Under the pieces are notes generated by a model. The model saw nothing but the letters and a program-made list of their open reading frames with translations. It was not told the origin of the DNA and did not search any database. A DNA stretch of 64,000 bases from Semisulcospira habei (taxonomy: Eukaryota > Mollusca > Gastropoda > Semisulcospiridae). Each line of letters opens with the position of its first letter. The stretch's first letter is position 1. This document shows, in pieces, positions 22,445 to 33,112 of this stretch. The translations under genes and the position numbers were made by a program. The stretch spans positions 140,648,120 to 140,712,119 of the forward strand of contig BTPG01000003.1 in assembly GCA_036245525.1 (NCBI GenBank), written 5' to 3'.

Positions 22445-22552
22445 TTAACCACTTTACTGTCGGAGCTGGTCGAACAACTTTCAAATGCAAGAGACATTGA
22501 TCATCATGAACTCACACATATGCGGGGGCTCATGAAGATCTATGCCTCTTGA
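22445..22552 (+). repeat. PAL-3 copy, long-spacer end lost
   Basis: TTAACCACTTTACTGTCGG is a decayed terminal repeat. The core reads GACATTGATCATCATGAACT and GGGGGCTCATGAAGATCTAT, with several mismatches in the left arm. A pure poly-A run lies just before it (about 22410-22434). Confidence 0.7.
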
Positions 22553-22582
22553 TGAGCTCATTCACATCTGCACGCCTCACGC

Positions 22583-22780
22583 CTGTTCACTGCCGGGAAT
22601 AAATGAACACGATCCAGTTGCAAGCGGCATAGATCCTCATGAGCCCGCGCAGTTGCGCGGGCTCATGAGGATCTATGCCTCTTGCTGAGACCAGTTTGTA
22701 CCCACATACTTCGGACGGTTGTGGCTTACTGTCGTTGAGTGAACAAAGATTTCAGAAACAGTGGCACGGAAGGGGGTAAC
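22583..22780 (+). repeat. PAL-3 with compensated GCCCGCGC/GCGCGGGC arms
   Basis: TTCACTGCCGGG starts it, and GGAAGGGGGTAA ends it. The core at 22617-22684 pairs perfectly although both arms differ from the family consensus GCCCCCGC/GCGGGGGC at the same pairs. Confidence 0.85.
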
Positions 22781-22789
22781 AGGCAAAGA

Positions 22790-23786
22790 ATCAGAGATGT
22801 TGCCAACGACTCGGTTGGCAGGGAAGTGGTTACAAATATGTAGACTTAAATCATTCTTTGGACCTGGTTTTTAAGTCATTCCCTACTGATATTTAACGTA
22901 CCTGACATTTCCCGTGGGGTTTTTGGTTCTTGTTCCTACGACTAATTTAAAGGCCCAATACCGCCGTAACTGTTCAAAGGTATACTTCTGTAACAGATGG
23001 TTACAAAATGCTGCACACAGGTCTAGTTATGGTTGGATTAGACACAGGACAATTCAGTTCAGCACACGTCGTCTTAATATCAAGTAATTGACAATGACTC
23101 CACTCCGTTCTATAAATAGAACGCTTTCAGTACGAGAAACAGCTAAAAGTAGATTGACACGCTAGTGGCTACGCAGAATAAATTAATGCGATCACGCGTG
23201 TGCTTTTGCTGCGCGTCCCAACTGCTGTTAAAGTTCATTAGGTGTGTCTACAAGGCAAAATAAAGACCAATTGTGCTGAAATGAGTCTTCAAATTTAAGA
23301 GTAATGGTACTTTAAATGACACAAGTCATGCTGTTTTTACAGAGTGGGTTCATTTCAACAGAAAATCTATATCGCAATACAGTCTCTGATAATTATACTC
23401 CCCCACGTGTGCCCCTCCCCCCCCCCCCCCCATCTCTTTTTCTCATTTTCTTTCTTTTTTTAGATGACCTACTCCAGACAAAAATACTAATATTTCGTAA
23501 AATCTCCTTGATAGATGTTCTTAGTGTTTCTTAGACAAATAGGCTTACTTAACTTTTGAAGTTTGAATGTTGCAAACTGAAAGACTTTACTGCTCTTTGT
23601 ATACAGAAGAGTTTCACCGACACGTACCAGGGGCAATGGAAACATCTGCTACGCGAGCCTTCTCGTATGGATTTTGAAGAGAAGGGTAGAAACGAATTAT
23701 TGGAGGGAATACAACGTTGAGAACCAGTTTATCAGCGAATGTTAGCAGACAAAGACCGTCGTGGATCAAATCGCTTTAAGTATGTG
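22790..23786. other. No gene recognised
   Basis: About 1 kb without a long frame or a listed repeat, apart from a C-run at 23416-23431. No splice-flanked coding stretch was recognised. Confidence 0.5.
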
Positions 23787-24000
23787 TTAACCCTTTTAGC
23801 GCCATGGGCACATTTCCCGAATTTTGGGAGTGCTACTTAACGACTATGTACCACTTGCAGGAGGTGGATTGACCATGATAATTCAAGGGTAGTGCCATAT
23901 TAGCTTTGCGCCTGACAGCGCCAAGCTAATCTGGCTCTACCCTTGCATTATCATGGTCAATCAATCTCCTGCTGTAGGGTGTTGCCGCTAAAAGGGTTAA
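23787..24000 (-). repeat. PAL-1, full length (214 bp), diverged
   Basis: Ends are TTAACCCTTTTAGCGCC and GGCGC-like TAAAAGGGTTAA, altered in parallel from the usual CATTCAGCCC. The core has several mismatches (GCTTTGCGCCTGACAGCGCC). Confidence 0.85.
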
Positions 24001-24517
24001 ACCAGAAGTGGTGGTGATTTACGAGCCGAGACTTGTTTTTGACACACGTGTACTGGCTCTGAGGATCTGCCGAGGGGCCAGAACTGTGTGTCAAAAGCAT
24101 TTAACGCATTTATCACACTGTTATGCCGGTTTGATGCAATACATCATAATCAAGCGTTTTCGTTACTTCAGGTTTTTGTATGATAACGCTGACAGGACTT
24201 TCGTAATACGAAGTTCCACGGCTGTGACGTCAACAATTTTCTATCGAGTTCCATCGTGACGTCAACATTTCTTTATTGCGTTCCGCTTCATGCTGTTATA
24301 GAATGTATGTCCAATGTGGCCCTGGTCTGAGTATAGGTTTGCATAAGCCAATAGGTCAGGGAAAAAACCCAGAAAGTAGTCGCGGTACACGATAAAGTAC
24401 TTTTGACATCTTCGGACTCATTAAAGACGCAGAATGTACTCAGGTGATTACCACGCAGAAGGGACATGTGCAAAGAACAAAAGAATCATCGCAGACAGAC
24501 CTTTCCAGTACGCACAA

Positions 24518-24605
24518 GGCTAGCGGGCCAAAGTCGGCCGCAGTGGGCCCGCGCACAGTCGTGCGCGGGCCCACTCGGCAGAATTCGGCCCGATGGCCTT
24601 TGCCT
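24518..24605. repeat. PAL-8, GC-rich palindrome
   Basis: GTCGGCCGCAGTGGGCCCGC with GCAC pairs with GTGCGCGGGCCCACT around AGTC. The outer right arm is diverged (CGGCAGAATTCGGCCCGATG). Confidence 0.85.
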
Positions 24606-24958
24606 AGAGGATTGAGCCTACTATATTCGGATTCTTATGATTCCTACAATCCGCCCATGTCTTTATCCATTTTTTCCTCTGTAGAAATCTCACGCGCCTC
24701 TGGGACTGGAATTTAGCACCTATCAGAAGCTATAAGCTCCGTGCTGTCACGGCTTGAGGACTTTGTCCGCCTTTTATGACAAGACAGCCATTACTTAGTC
24801 ATCTTGCAGCCTTAACACCGCCGTAAAAACTCTAGAGTAAATTGACACTAAATTATGTTTTACACCCAGCAGGGGCCACGTCTTATGAAGCACTACGATG
24901 GAGTTAATAGTGAATGTAAACTTTTCTGACGTAGTGCCCGGTCTAGACCCCTTCAAAG

Positions 24959-25159
24959 TCACTGTTATCAGACTGTGTTTCTGAAATCTTGCTTAATTCA
25001 AGGCCAAAGAACTATGTCTGTCCAAGGAGCATGGGTATAAAAAAGGGGTCAGCAAGAGGCATAGATCCTCATGAGACCCCGCAAATGCGGGGGCTCATGA
25101 GGAGCTGTGCCTCTTGCTTTTGGGCATGGCTTGCTGTGCCCCGGCAGTGAAGGGGTTAA
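24959..25159 (-). repeat. PAL-3, nearly complete
   Basis: The left spacer holds GTGTTTCTGAAATCTTGC; the core at 25051-25118 has one mismatch (GAGACCCC against GGGGGCTC) and one outer change (GAGCTGTGCC). The right end GGCAGTGAAGGGGTTAA is intact. Confidence 0.85.
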
Positions 25160-25345
25160 AAGCCTTTTGTCAGCTTCCACTGGACCATCTCGCCAGCTAG
25201 CAATAAGAGACTGGTAGCATACGATCAAAGACAAACAGCGCAATGAGCGAGGGTGGTGGCGGGAAATTACGGCCGGAAGTCGTTTACTCGCTTGTCGTTC
25301 CTGGTTCAGAGAGCCACGGCGAGTAAACATTAGTGAAATATCGAT

Positions 25346-25407
25346 GTGTGCGCTGGTCTGTGATTTTGGACTTTACGGCCTAAGGCAGTAAGTCCAAAAT
25401 CACATAC
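25346..25407. repeat. PAL-5 hairpin, shortened centre
   Basis: GGTCTGTGATTTTGGACTTT and ACGGCC oppose GCAGTAAGTCCAAAATCACA. The right outer end has decayed. Confidence 0.75.
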
Positions 25408-25449
25408 AAGGTGCAGTTGAATCCGTTCCTTTTTATTGGTTATGTTGTT

Positions 25450-25454
<5 letters not shown>

Positions 25455-25531
<77 letters not shown>

Positions 25532-25575
25532 GGGGTGGGTGGGGGTGGGGGGATGGGGATAGGGGAGGGGGGCAC
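25455..25575. repeat. (GT)n microsatellite followed by G-rich tract
   Basis: About 75 bases of GT run into GGGGTGGGTGGGGGTGGGG-type sequence. Cys/Val or Thr/His frames across it are artefacts. Confidence 0.95.
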
Positions 25576-25605
25576 TTAGATTGTAAACCAGTGGACATAT
25601 CGGAG

Positions 25606-25709
25606 AAGTTCAAGGGTGGTGTCAGAATAGCTTGGCGCCTGTACCTGTGGGCGCCAAACTATTCTCGCACCACCCTTGAACTGTCTTGATCAGTCCGTCT
25701 TCTGATTTG
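25606..25709. repeat. PAL-2 core
   Basis: GGTGTCAGAATAGCTTGGCG opposes GGCGCCAAACTATTCTCGCA around a loop lengthened to TGTACCTGT. CCTTGAACTGTCTTGATCAG completes the right arm. Confidence 0.75.
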
Positions 25710-26328
25710 TAATGTGGTCTCAAGAGAAGTTCGTATTGTTAATTTTGTGTTACTTTTTAAAATTGAATGTTAAGCTTGGTGCTTTGTGTGTTAAACAATC
25801 TGCTGATGACTTCCATTCAAAACTGCTGGTTTTCCGACGTTTATCCTTCTACGTGTGTAGTTATATTGTGTCCTCCCTCCCCCAACTGTGTCTGTCCTTC
25901 AACTTCGAAAGATCATATTCGTGCTTTTAGCACCGGCAATTTCGTCAGGCAAAATGATCGAACGTAATGGCACAAGCTGTGAAAGAGCTCGAGGCAAATG
26001 CAAAAGTGATGAAGAAAGGTTAGAGACAAAAAGAAATAAAAATAAAATAAATATATACTTGCAAAACTTGTTCTAGCGGACTGAAAAAGCTCCGTTTCTT
26101 TCCAGAACTGCGGCTGAATGTTGAAGAGGTTTTCAAGTCCCAGTCATCCAGACGGATCAGACCTAAACCTTCCTGCTTTTGCGTCAAGATGGGGCGCTCA
26201 ACAGGACTTACACGTTTTGCAGATAGGCTGTTATAGCGATCGACACTTCAAAAGTCTAGAAGACAATGTTATGTATACCGCTGCAGATTGTAAAGATCTC
26301 CACTTGGCATTTTAAAATGGTGAATCCA

Positions 26329-26534
26329 TTTAACCCCTTGGACTCATTTCCGAAATTTAGGTGGTGTTACCTAACGACTATGTACCAGTTACAAGGTATG
26401 GGATGACCATGATAATTCAAGGGCAGTGCCAGATAAGCTTGGCGCCTGAAGGCGCCAAGCTACTTTGGCACTGCCCTTGAATTACCATGGTCATTCCATC
26501 TCCTACTGTAGAGCGTGGGAGCTAAATACGTTAA
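26329..26534 (-). repeat. PAL-1-like, diverged ends
   Basis: TTAACCCCTTGGACTC and GGGAGCTAAATACGTTAA are altered termini. The core is strong (GGCGCCTGAAGGCGCC centre), with CAGATAAGC against GCTACTTTG mismatched. Confidence 0.8.
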
Positions 26535-26847
26535 ATACATACTGTCATTTCAAGAATTTAAGAGAGGATATTATATTTTCAACACCACTGAATGTTACAA
26601 GAAATATCCCTTCAGGCCAAGTTACCAGACAATACAGAGTGTATCCTGCCTGCTTATACGCGATTGTTGTGAAAAGCCTTATGAAGATCTAGAGGATTGA
26701 GACAAACGGTGCGTCACCTTGTCTTCAGGAATATTTATGACAAAGGCTGATTGTTGTTTATACAACCATCTAAGATGACGGAGATTTCCTTGAATTCTGA
26801 AGGTCGTCCAAACCATCCGGATCAAGACTATTCAATCCCGGCAAGCT

Positions 26848-26882
26848 AAAGTCCCTCAGGCCGACGTCGGCCAAAGGACCTT
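26848..26882. repeat. PAL-8-like fragment
   Basis: GTCCCTCAGGCCGACGTCGG and CCAAAGGAC form a short palindrome centred on CCGACGTCGG, the inner word also used at 39282. Confidence 0.45.
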
Positions 26883-27094
26883 GTGTCTAGTAAGGTTCAG
26901 ACTGCCGAAGATCTTGCAAGGCATCTCCCGTGAATAATGCAAATTGTCCCTGATACCAGTTGTCAATGGTCAACAACCCCTTTTTGAGTCCGGATTGTCT
27001 GTAGCGTTTGTGAAGAGGTCTGGAATTTGGACACCACTCCCCGTCTACAAGAGGAACACAGCCGCCATGACTTCAGTCTTGCTTTACGGTGCTG

Positions 27095-27366
27095 GGAGGA
27101 AAGAAGAGTGAGGAGGGGGGGCGGGGGAAGTATGAAGGGATTTGGGGGGGGGGGCGGGAGGGGGGAAGGTGGGGGAGGGGAAGGTTGGGAAGGGGGGGGG
27201 GGGAGAGATCTGCCGTTATTTAGCAAAAGCCAGAATGCCCATTTTTTTTTAGAAAAACGAAATTTGATTGTAATAAAAATCTCGCTTTTCTTAAGAATGG
27301 GCAAAACTGGATTTTGCCATTTCACAACAGAGATGGTAAAAGGAACCAGTCCTCACTCATTCGAGA
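27095..27366. repeat. Duplicated segment X, copy 1, with G-rich tract and PAL-10
   Basis: A G-rich run (27113-27205) is followed by PAL-10 (27211-27319): CCGTTATTTAGCAAAAGCCA opposes TGGATTTTGCC. The TCGCTTTTCTTAAGAATGGG side contains an altered GCGAGATT arm. The flank GTCCTCACTCATTCGAGAC is shared with the copy at 29136. Confidence 0.8.
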
Positions 27367-27477
27367 CCACCACAAAGTGACTCTCTCTATATGAAAGTGA
27401 AGAGCTTTAGATTGATACTTCTATCATAATCAACACCTTCACTGCCGAAGTAAATGTACATTATACACCAACCAAAT

Positions 27478-27545
27478 GCAAAGAGACAGATCATCATGAA
27501 CCCCCGCGATTGCGGGGGCTCATGAGGATCTATGCCTCCTGCTGA
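27478..27545 (+). repeat. PAL-3 core
   Basis: The centre CCCCCGCGATTGCGGGGG is identical to the copy at 20060. The left outer arm has decayed (AAAGAGACAGATCATCATGA) relative to it. Confidence 0.82.
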
Positions 27546-27917
27546 AACAAATCTGCGTCCATGCTCGTTGGACGGCTTTTGCATCTTTGACTTTGAATTC
27601 ACGATGATTTCGAAAACACTGGTCTGCGTCGAGGGGCAGCTAAGAGGTAAAAAGCAAGAGAGTGTCGGAGGAACCTGTAATGTCTCCTTTAACTCTCCTG
27701 TTGTCATTGTTTTCTCCTTAACCGACCATACCCCATCTCCTTCGCCCCCACCACCACCACCAACGCTCCCCCCCCCCACCTCCCCCAAACTGTCCTTTGA
27801 CTTTTCAGTGACTGAAGCTGGCCATTGCTCCTCTGTAAATCTTCCTATGCCAATGTAAGTATTATTACTTGGAGTTGACACTTTTTGTGGCGATGGGGAA
27901 TGTGCACACCAGCAGTT

Positions 27918-28135
27918 TTAACCCATATAAACCCACGGCTGTATTTCCCAAATTTTGGAGGTTTTGTTGTCTAACGACTATGTATCAGTTGTAGGAGATG
28001 ATCCGATCATGATAATTCAAGGGTGGTGCCAGATGGGCTTGGCGCCTACAGGCGCCAAGCTCATCTGGCACTGCCCTTGAGTTATCATGATCGATCCATC
28101 TTCTGATGCAGAGAGTTGGGGCCAAATGGGTTTAA
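27918..28135 (-). repeat. Diverged PAL-1-like element (218 bp)
   Basis: TTAA at both ends. The full core uses GCCAGATGGGCTTGGCGCC and GGCGCCAAGCTCATCTGGC, a subfamily marked by CTCATCTGG rather than CTAATCTGG. Confidence 0.85.
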
Positions 28136-29135
28136 CCTGAAGATGGGTATCTTGTCTGAAGCGAGGGTTTCAAACAGATCTATATTCCCACACCCTAGAT
28201 ACGTCAGTGTTCTAGATTTCCTCCTGTTTAATCGTGATGGAATTAATTTGCCAAAAACACTCGACAGTTTTTCATGTTCAGCTGTTGCAACTCAGAAAAC
28301 TCAGAAAACTAGAAATTAAAACCAGAATGTCTGCCCATCTATGAGGGTCAACAAGCAGTATATGTTCTTAAATTCTCATTAACCGTTTAAAATTAAAAAG
28401 AAATACAAAAAATAAAACACCGCTTTATCCGAGTTTAGTTCAGTTCAGTTCGGTTAAGACGGGATCTCTTCGCTCGGAAAGGCCCATATGCGCTCCATCC
28501 CATTCATCAGCAGTCTTCCCAGAGGTGCTTTTTATGTAACAATTATACTGTAGGAATATTAATCTGGTTCATTATGAATCTCTCAAAGCCTATTACGTGA
28601 AAAACCGCATTCGCTGCCTTTCTCCAAGCCTCTTCTATGGAGTCGATCGATGTGGTTCCATTTGCTCTGTTCTTCACAATAAGAAGTTCATTAAATTTTC
28701 GTGAAATGGAACTGATCCATCTCCAACAATCCCACAATTATACTTAACGCATCCCAAAGTTTAGAAAGTCATTAAAATGAGTGAATGCATGAGCTCTGGC
28801 ATGATTTTAAATCTCGCTATTCTCAAAAATGGTCATTATGGCTTTCGATACAATGAAAGCCTCGCTGTTTCTAAAGAAATGAATACCGGCTTTTCCAGTT
28901 AGTTCACACAGAGGTAAGAGGCACACCAAACGTTTTTCTTAAATAGGAATTAGACCAAAAACAGTACGACGTTAGTAAACTATTAGGCATAAAAAAAGAA
29001 AAAAAAAGGAACCATTGAAACGTTAATAATTTGATTACAGATCGAAGCGAACGTTGTCAGCACGTACAGCAAGCATAGTTCTTGCAATACTAGCCGTTGT
29101 TTTACCCACCACACTGTGGGATTAGTGCTGATTCA

Positions 29136-29372
29136 GGCTTCTGAAGGGATGGGGGGGGGGGGGGCGGGGGTTGGGGGGGTGGGGAGGGGGGGGGGGGGGA
29201 AGAGATCTGCCGTTATTTAGCAAAATCCAGTATGCCCATTTTTGGGAAAAGCGAAATTCTGATTGTTTAACAATGAAAATGTCGCCTTTCTTAAGAATGG
29301 ACAAAACTGGCTTTTGCCATTTCACAACAGAAATAGTAAAAGGGACCAGTCCTCACTCATTCGAGACACGCC
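29136..29372. repeat. Duplicated segment X, copy 2, with G-rich tract and PAL-10
   Basis: G-run at 29149-29199, then PAL-10 at 29210-29320 (CCGTTATTTAGCAAAATCCA, GTTTAACAATGAAAATGTCG). The palindrome is more complete than in copy 1, including the TGATTGTTTAACAATGAAAA centre. Confidence 0.82.
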
Positions 29373-29407
29373 GCATACGGACGCGGCACATCTCGAATGA
29401 ATTGAAA
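29353..29407. repeat. PAL-9 copy
   Basis: CTCATTCGAGACACGCCGCA then TACGGACGCGGCAC and ATCTCGAATGAAT. The two outer arms are inverted repeats; TTAA is replaced by CTCA/TTGA. Confidence 0.65.
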
Positions 29408-30205
29408 GGGGTCGAACAGCCTCTTTCTAATCCTTTTTACGCGTGATTAAAAAAAAACAAAAACAACAACGACGTGCATCTTCATCAGCGTTGAAGAGTT
29501 ATGCACACATATACTCTGCAGCTGCAGGATCTCACGTGAATCTAAACCTTTTGTAGAATACTAGGTCTGGATGAGTAACTTGTGTATCGTATCGTTTCCT
29601 TGGCCTGATTCTGAATAACTCTTGAACTCCTATGTAGCTGCGAGTACCTCAACCTTCATGTACTACAGAACCAAAGGCACCACACAATCGACCGCCTTCG
29701 GTGCAAAGGTGTGCAGAAAGGCAGCGGACGTTACGCAGGCATGAGCGATCCACAGTGAATTAGACCAATACTGGCACGACTGTATCGAGAGAAACTCTGG
29801 AAAGACTTCTGATGGGTGGCGTGGAGCCAGCATGGACCTTCCCGAGCGCAGAGATCCCGCCTTGACCGTACTAAACTTAACTAAACTAAATATCTTGGTG
29901 AGTCTTCGGACCACAGTGATCGTTTCCTTTGCCTTGACATTTTAATTCGAAGTCGGAGGCGCCGAACGAGTTTACGGACAAAAAGAGTTGTATGGAAGAT
30001 TTTAATGCGAGTAGGCCATTAACCCGCTAACGCCTGCACACGGCGCTGATGTTTCCTTTGTCGTGTGGGGGCGGAGTGAGGTAGGGGCGTTGAAGGCTAC
30101 ATGTTTAAAGTCCTGAAAATGGCCATCAATGAAATCTCTGAAACCACCGCAGTCTCAAAGCCACAAAACTGTTCCGCATCAAAAACGCAGATAGGGGTGA
30201 CACTA
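29408..30205. other. No gene recognised
   Basis: About 800 bases. A worn PAL-3-like trace (GCAGCTGCAGGATCTCACGT) lies near 29518. The frame at 29663-29914 on the minus strand resembles nothing I know. Confidence 0.45.
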
Positions 30206-30350
30206 GAAGAGGCATAAATTCTCATGAGCCCCCGCAGTCGCGGGGGCTCATGAGAATTTATACCTCTTGCCGTCCAAACAGAAGGGATGGGGGTGGGGAG
30301 TGGTGGTGGTGGTGGTGGGGGGTGGTGGTGGTGGTGGTGGAGGGCGCGGG
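30206..30350 (-). repeat. PAL-3 core with matched AAATTCTC/GAGAATTT arms, then (GGT)n
   Basis: The core at 30206-30270 pairs throughout while both arms differ from AGATCCTC/GAGGATCT. A GGT-rich tract (30283-30345) follows directly, with GGTGG units suited to quadruplex formation. Confidence 0.82.
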
Positions 30351-30494
30351 TTAACGTGTCGTCATGCGAGCAATGTAATTAAACACTGGAGGGTTCTTTC
30401 GTGATTTTTCCTTCAGCCACACGAAAGTTTATGTTCGCCAGTATTTTAATGAGATACTCTCTAAGCGGCCAGTGACCCTGTAGCACGGTAATGT

Positions 30495-30585
30495 TAGACC
30501 ACGATAGTTCAATAGTGTATTCGCAGATTAGCTTAGCGCCTCAGTTCTACCGTGTACTGTCATGTCCGATTCATGTCCAGCAATT
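30495..30585. repeat. Old PAL-1/2 remnant
   Basis: GACCACGATAGTTCAA, GCAGATTAGCTTAGCGCC and TGTCATGTCCGATTCATG preserve only the left arm and a distorted right outer arm. Confidence 0.5.
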
Positions 30586-30904
30586 AGTACCGAGAAAAAC
30601 TCAACGAAGAGAGAAACACGCTAACAACACAATGTACGAATATAGCAGCCACTTACTAAGATAAGTAGCAAATTGTGTGTTTGCTTGATTGTCTATTTTG
30701 AAAAAAAATAAAACCAGAAATATTAATAAATTGTTTTGTAAGTTTCATTTTAAAGCGGGTTTCTTTTCTTTGTTGGTTTGTTCTCGGCATTTGTTATGCT
30801 TGGCATTCACCATTTTTTTGTCTGGATTTCGGCAATTTGTAAGTAGTGCTTTCACTGTGACTCCCGGACTTTGTCCAATTTTCAATAATAAGGCACAAAA
30901 TTCA

Positions 30905-30923
30905 GCCCCGCCCCCCCCCCCCC

Positions 30924-30956
<33 letters not shown>
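30905..30956. repeat. C-run followed by A-run
   Basis: About 16 C and then about 30 A. Proline/lysine frames here are artefacts. Confidence 0.9.
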
Positions 30957-30958
<2 letters not shown>

Positions 30959-31081
30959 CAAAGTTTTTATGTGAATCCTTCATTTAAAAAAAAGTTTTTT
31001 TTACATAATTATAAGGGTGCTAGGTGGTGTGTGCTAAAATCTTACTCACAAAAGAAGGATTGAAATCCTTAATAGTTCTGT

Positions 31082-31297
31082 TCAACCCCTTCCCTGCCAT
31101 TATTCGTATATTTTTGTTTATGAAATCTCCGTTTATTCAACGACTAACATCCAAAACCGTCAGAGAAACATGGATACAAACTGGTCTCAACAAGAGGCAT
31201 AGATTCTCATGAGCCCCCGCAATCGCGGGGACTCATGAGGATCTATGACTTCCACAGTTGGATTGTGTTCACTTTTTCTCGGGAGTGAAAAGGTTAA
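31082..31297 (-). repeat. PAL-3, full length (216 bp)
   Basis: TTCAACCCCTTCCCTGCC to GGGAGTGAAAAGGTTAA. The long left spacer shows GAAATCTCCGTTTATTCAAC and AAACATGGATACAAACTGG, matching other minus copies. Core CCCCGCAATCGCGGGG; the right outer arm is damaged (TGACTTCCACAG). Confidence 0.85.
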
Positions 31298-31472
31298 AGG
31301 GGTGCTAAAAGGCGTGGGCTGAAGACGAGGATGTGCCTTGAAGTTTGCACAATTGGTTTTCTGATGCGTTGATACCGATAATAAAGATCCAATGCCATTT
31401 CGCCGGAGGAAATTTATTTTCCAAATTTTCGGAAGAAAATGCGTGCCAGATTTTCCGATTTTCCGAAAACCT

Positions 31473-31608
31473 TTAACCTATTCAGCCCTGACGAACAATA
31501 CAAGATATAGCTTGACCAAGTAAGTTCAAGGGTAGTGTCAGAATAGCTTGGCGCCTCTAGGCGCCAAGCTATTCCGACACCACCCTTGAACTATCATAGT
31601 AATAGTGT
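31473..31608 (+). repeat. PAL-1/2 intermediate, right spacer replaced
   Basis: TTAACCTATTCAGCCC is a PAL-1 end, but the arms GTCAGAATAGCTTGGCGCC and GGCGCCAAGCTATTCCGAC are PAL-2-type. After CTTGAACTATCAT the element passes into the adjacent minisatellite via AGTGTTAAG. Confidence 0.8.
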
Positions 31609-31609
31609 T

Positions 31610-32180
31610 AAGTTCTAAACTGTATCATGGTCGGTGGTTTTGACTCTATGATGGTCGATGGCTCTGACTCTATGATGGTCGATGGCTCTGACTCTATCAT
31701 GGCCGGTAGTTTTGTCTCTGTCATGGTCTTGGTTTCGAGTCTATCACGTCCGATGATTCTGTCACGGTAGACGGTTTTGACTTTATCGTAGTGGATGGTT
31801 TTTTACTCTATAGTGGCCGATGGTTTCGACTCTATCATGGTCGACGGTTTGGACTCTGTCACGATAGATGGTTTTGACTCTGTCACGATCGATGGTTTTG
31901 ACTCAATCATGGTGGTTTTTTTTTTGTTTTTTTTTACTGTACCATGGTCCATGGTTTTGACTCTATCATAATATATGATTTTGACTATGTCATGATCGTT
32001 GGTTTTGACTCTGTCACAGTCGATGGTTTTGACTTTATCATGGTCGACGGTGTTTGACTCTATCATGATGGATGATTTTGACTCTATCATGGTCAACTGG
32101 GTCTTTGAACTCCTCCAAGGACAATTCCCAAACTTCAGAATATTCGGACTATCTACCCTTGAAATATCATGGTCGATGGC
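31610..32180. repeat. Minisatellite built on ATCATGGTCGATGG
   Basis: About 20 irregular units of the form TTTTGACTCTATCATGGTCG then ATGG. The ATCATGGTCGA word is the outer arm of PAL-1/PAL-2. The array is flanked on the left by a PAL copy and on the right by ACCCTTGAAATATCATGGTC, a PAL arm fragment. One unit is interrupted by a T-run at 31916-31934. Confidence 0.85.
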
Positions 32181-32396
32181 GTTTTGAATTTTAAGTTTAT
32201 CGTGGACGATGGGCTCTTTGAAACTCCCCAGTGGCTAGCTCGCAAACCCGAATATTTTGACGCTGGAGTTGAATGTGATAAACCAATGTCTAACCCACGC
32301 GAAATTTTCTGCCGCAAAAGATGTAAACGAATCGGACTTGCATGCAATGGGTCTGTCTCATGAAAGTCTCACTTATATCCCATTCAAGCCCAGGAT

Positions 32397-32535
32397 CAAA
32401 CAAAGAAAATCTCAACAAAGAAGGAAAATCGCTTAGTAAGGACAGATACAATAAAGTGTTGTAATTGTCCTTTCTAAGCGTGTTTCTTTCTTTCTTGGGA
32501 TTTGCTTTGCGTTTTACATGCTTGGCAGACTCAAA
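32397..32535. repeat. PAL-11, complete hairpin
   Basis: AAACAAAGAAAATCTCAACA and AAATCGCTTAGTAAGGACAG oppose TGTCCTTTCTAAGCGTGTTT and CTTGGGATTTGCTTTGCG. The loop carries ATAAAGTGTTGTA. Confidence 0.7.
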
Positions 32536-32610
32536 CAGATCAAAGTTTGCAATGATCAGCTTACTGGAGACATAATGGTCTTGTGATTCCTTGAGACAAA
32601 TCAAAAACAC

Positions 32611-32684
32611 TAAATAGAGAGTATTGTTCTTGGTGTGAAGATGCAACACTGCATCTTTACACCACGTGCAATACTCTCTATTTA
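32611..32684. repeat. Single-copy long palindrome
   Basis: TAAATAGAGAGTATTGTTCT and TGGTGTGAAGATGC oppose GCATCTTTACACCA and CAATACTCTCTATTTA around AACACT. About 34-base arms have three mismatches. No other copy seen. Confidence 0.8.
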
Positions 32685-32769
32685 CTATTACGTGGTCTGT
32701 GTTGCGCCATAGATTCTGTTCACGTATGCATTCACGACCCTCAGTGACTGTCGCAACTTCAGGTCACTT

Positions 32770-32877
32770 GCAACAAAGACTGTACCAGCTGTAGGAAATG
32801 GACCGGCCGGTGCCCTATCTGGCACCACCCCGAGAATGTCATGGATTTTTCCATCTCCCGCTGCTGTGTATTAACCC
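32770..32877. repeat. Collapsed PAL-1/2 remnant
   Basis: AGCTGTAGGAAATGGACCGG, then CTATCTGGCACCACCCCGAG and CATCTCCCGCTGCTGTG, ending near TTAA. The inner arms are gone. Confidence 0.5.
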
Positions 32878-32917
32878 AATCATTGCCAACTGACAAATAT
32901 TGTGTCTGCAATCTTCG

Positions 32918-33112
32918 TTAACTCATTCAGCCCCGACCCACAACAGCAAGATATGGATCGAGCATGCTAGTTCAAGGGTGGTGCCAGAATAGCTTGTCGC
33001 CCACAGGCGCCCTTGAACTATCATTCTCGATATGTCTCTAGAATTGTAATGCAGTTCTTCAGAGGACAACTTCAAAATTTGGGGATTTCGGTCCTGGGGT
33101 AGGAGGTGTTAA
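32918..33112 (+). repeat. PAL-2, right inner arm deleted
   Basis: TTAACTCATTCAGCCCCGAC to GGGGTAGGAGGTGTTAA. The left arm reaches AGAATAGCTTGTCGCCCACA, then GGCGCCCTTGAACTATC. About 20 bases are missing on the right, starting at the centre. The terminal TTAA is shared with the next element. Confidence 0.82.

Larger units (their letters stand above)
27367..28980. repeat. Duplicated segment Y, copy A
   Basis: Partner of 19955-21497. It starts immediately after segment X copy 1 and is followed within about 150 bases by segment X copy 2, so Y lies between two X copies. It contains a PAL-3 core, a PAL-1-like element and a short minus-strand frame at 28543-28737 similar to the one in copy B. Confidence 0.85.

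Noticed and set aside
31803..32187. Repetitive protein (Ile-Glu-Ser-Lys units)
   Set aside because: It follows the 24-base minisatellite; the DNA repeat explains the peptide repeat and the units drift without preserving frame.
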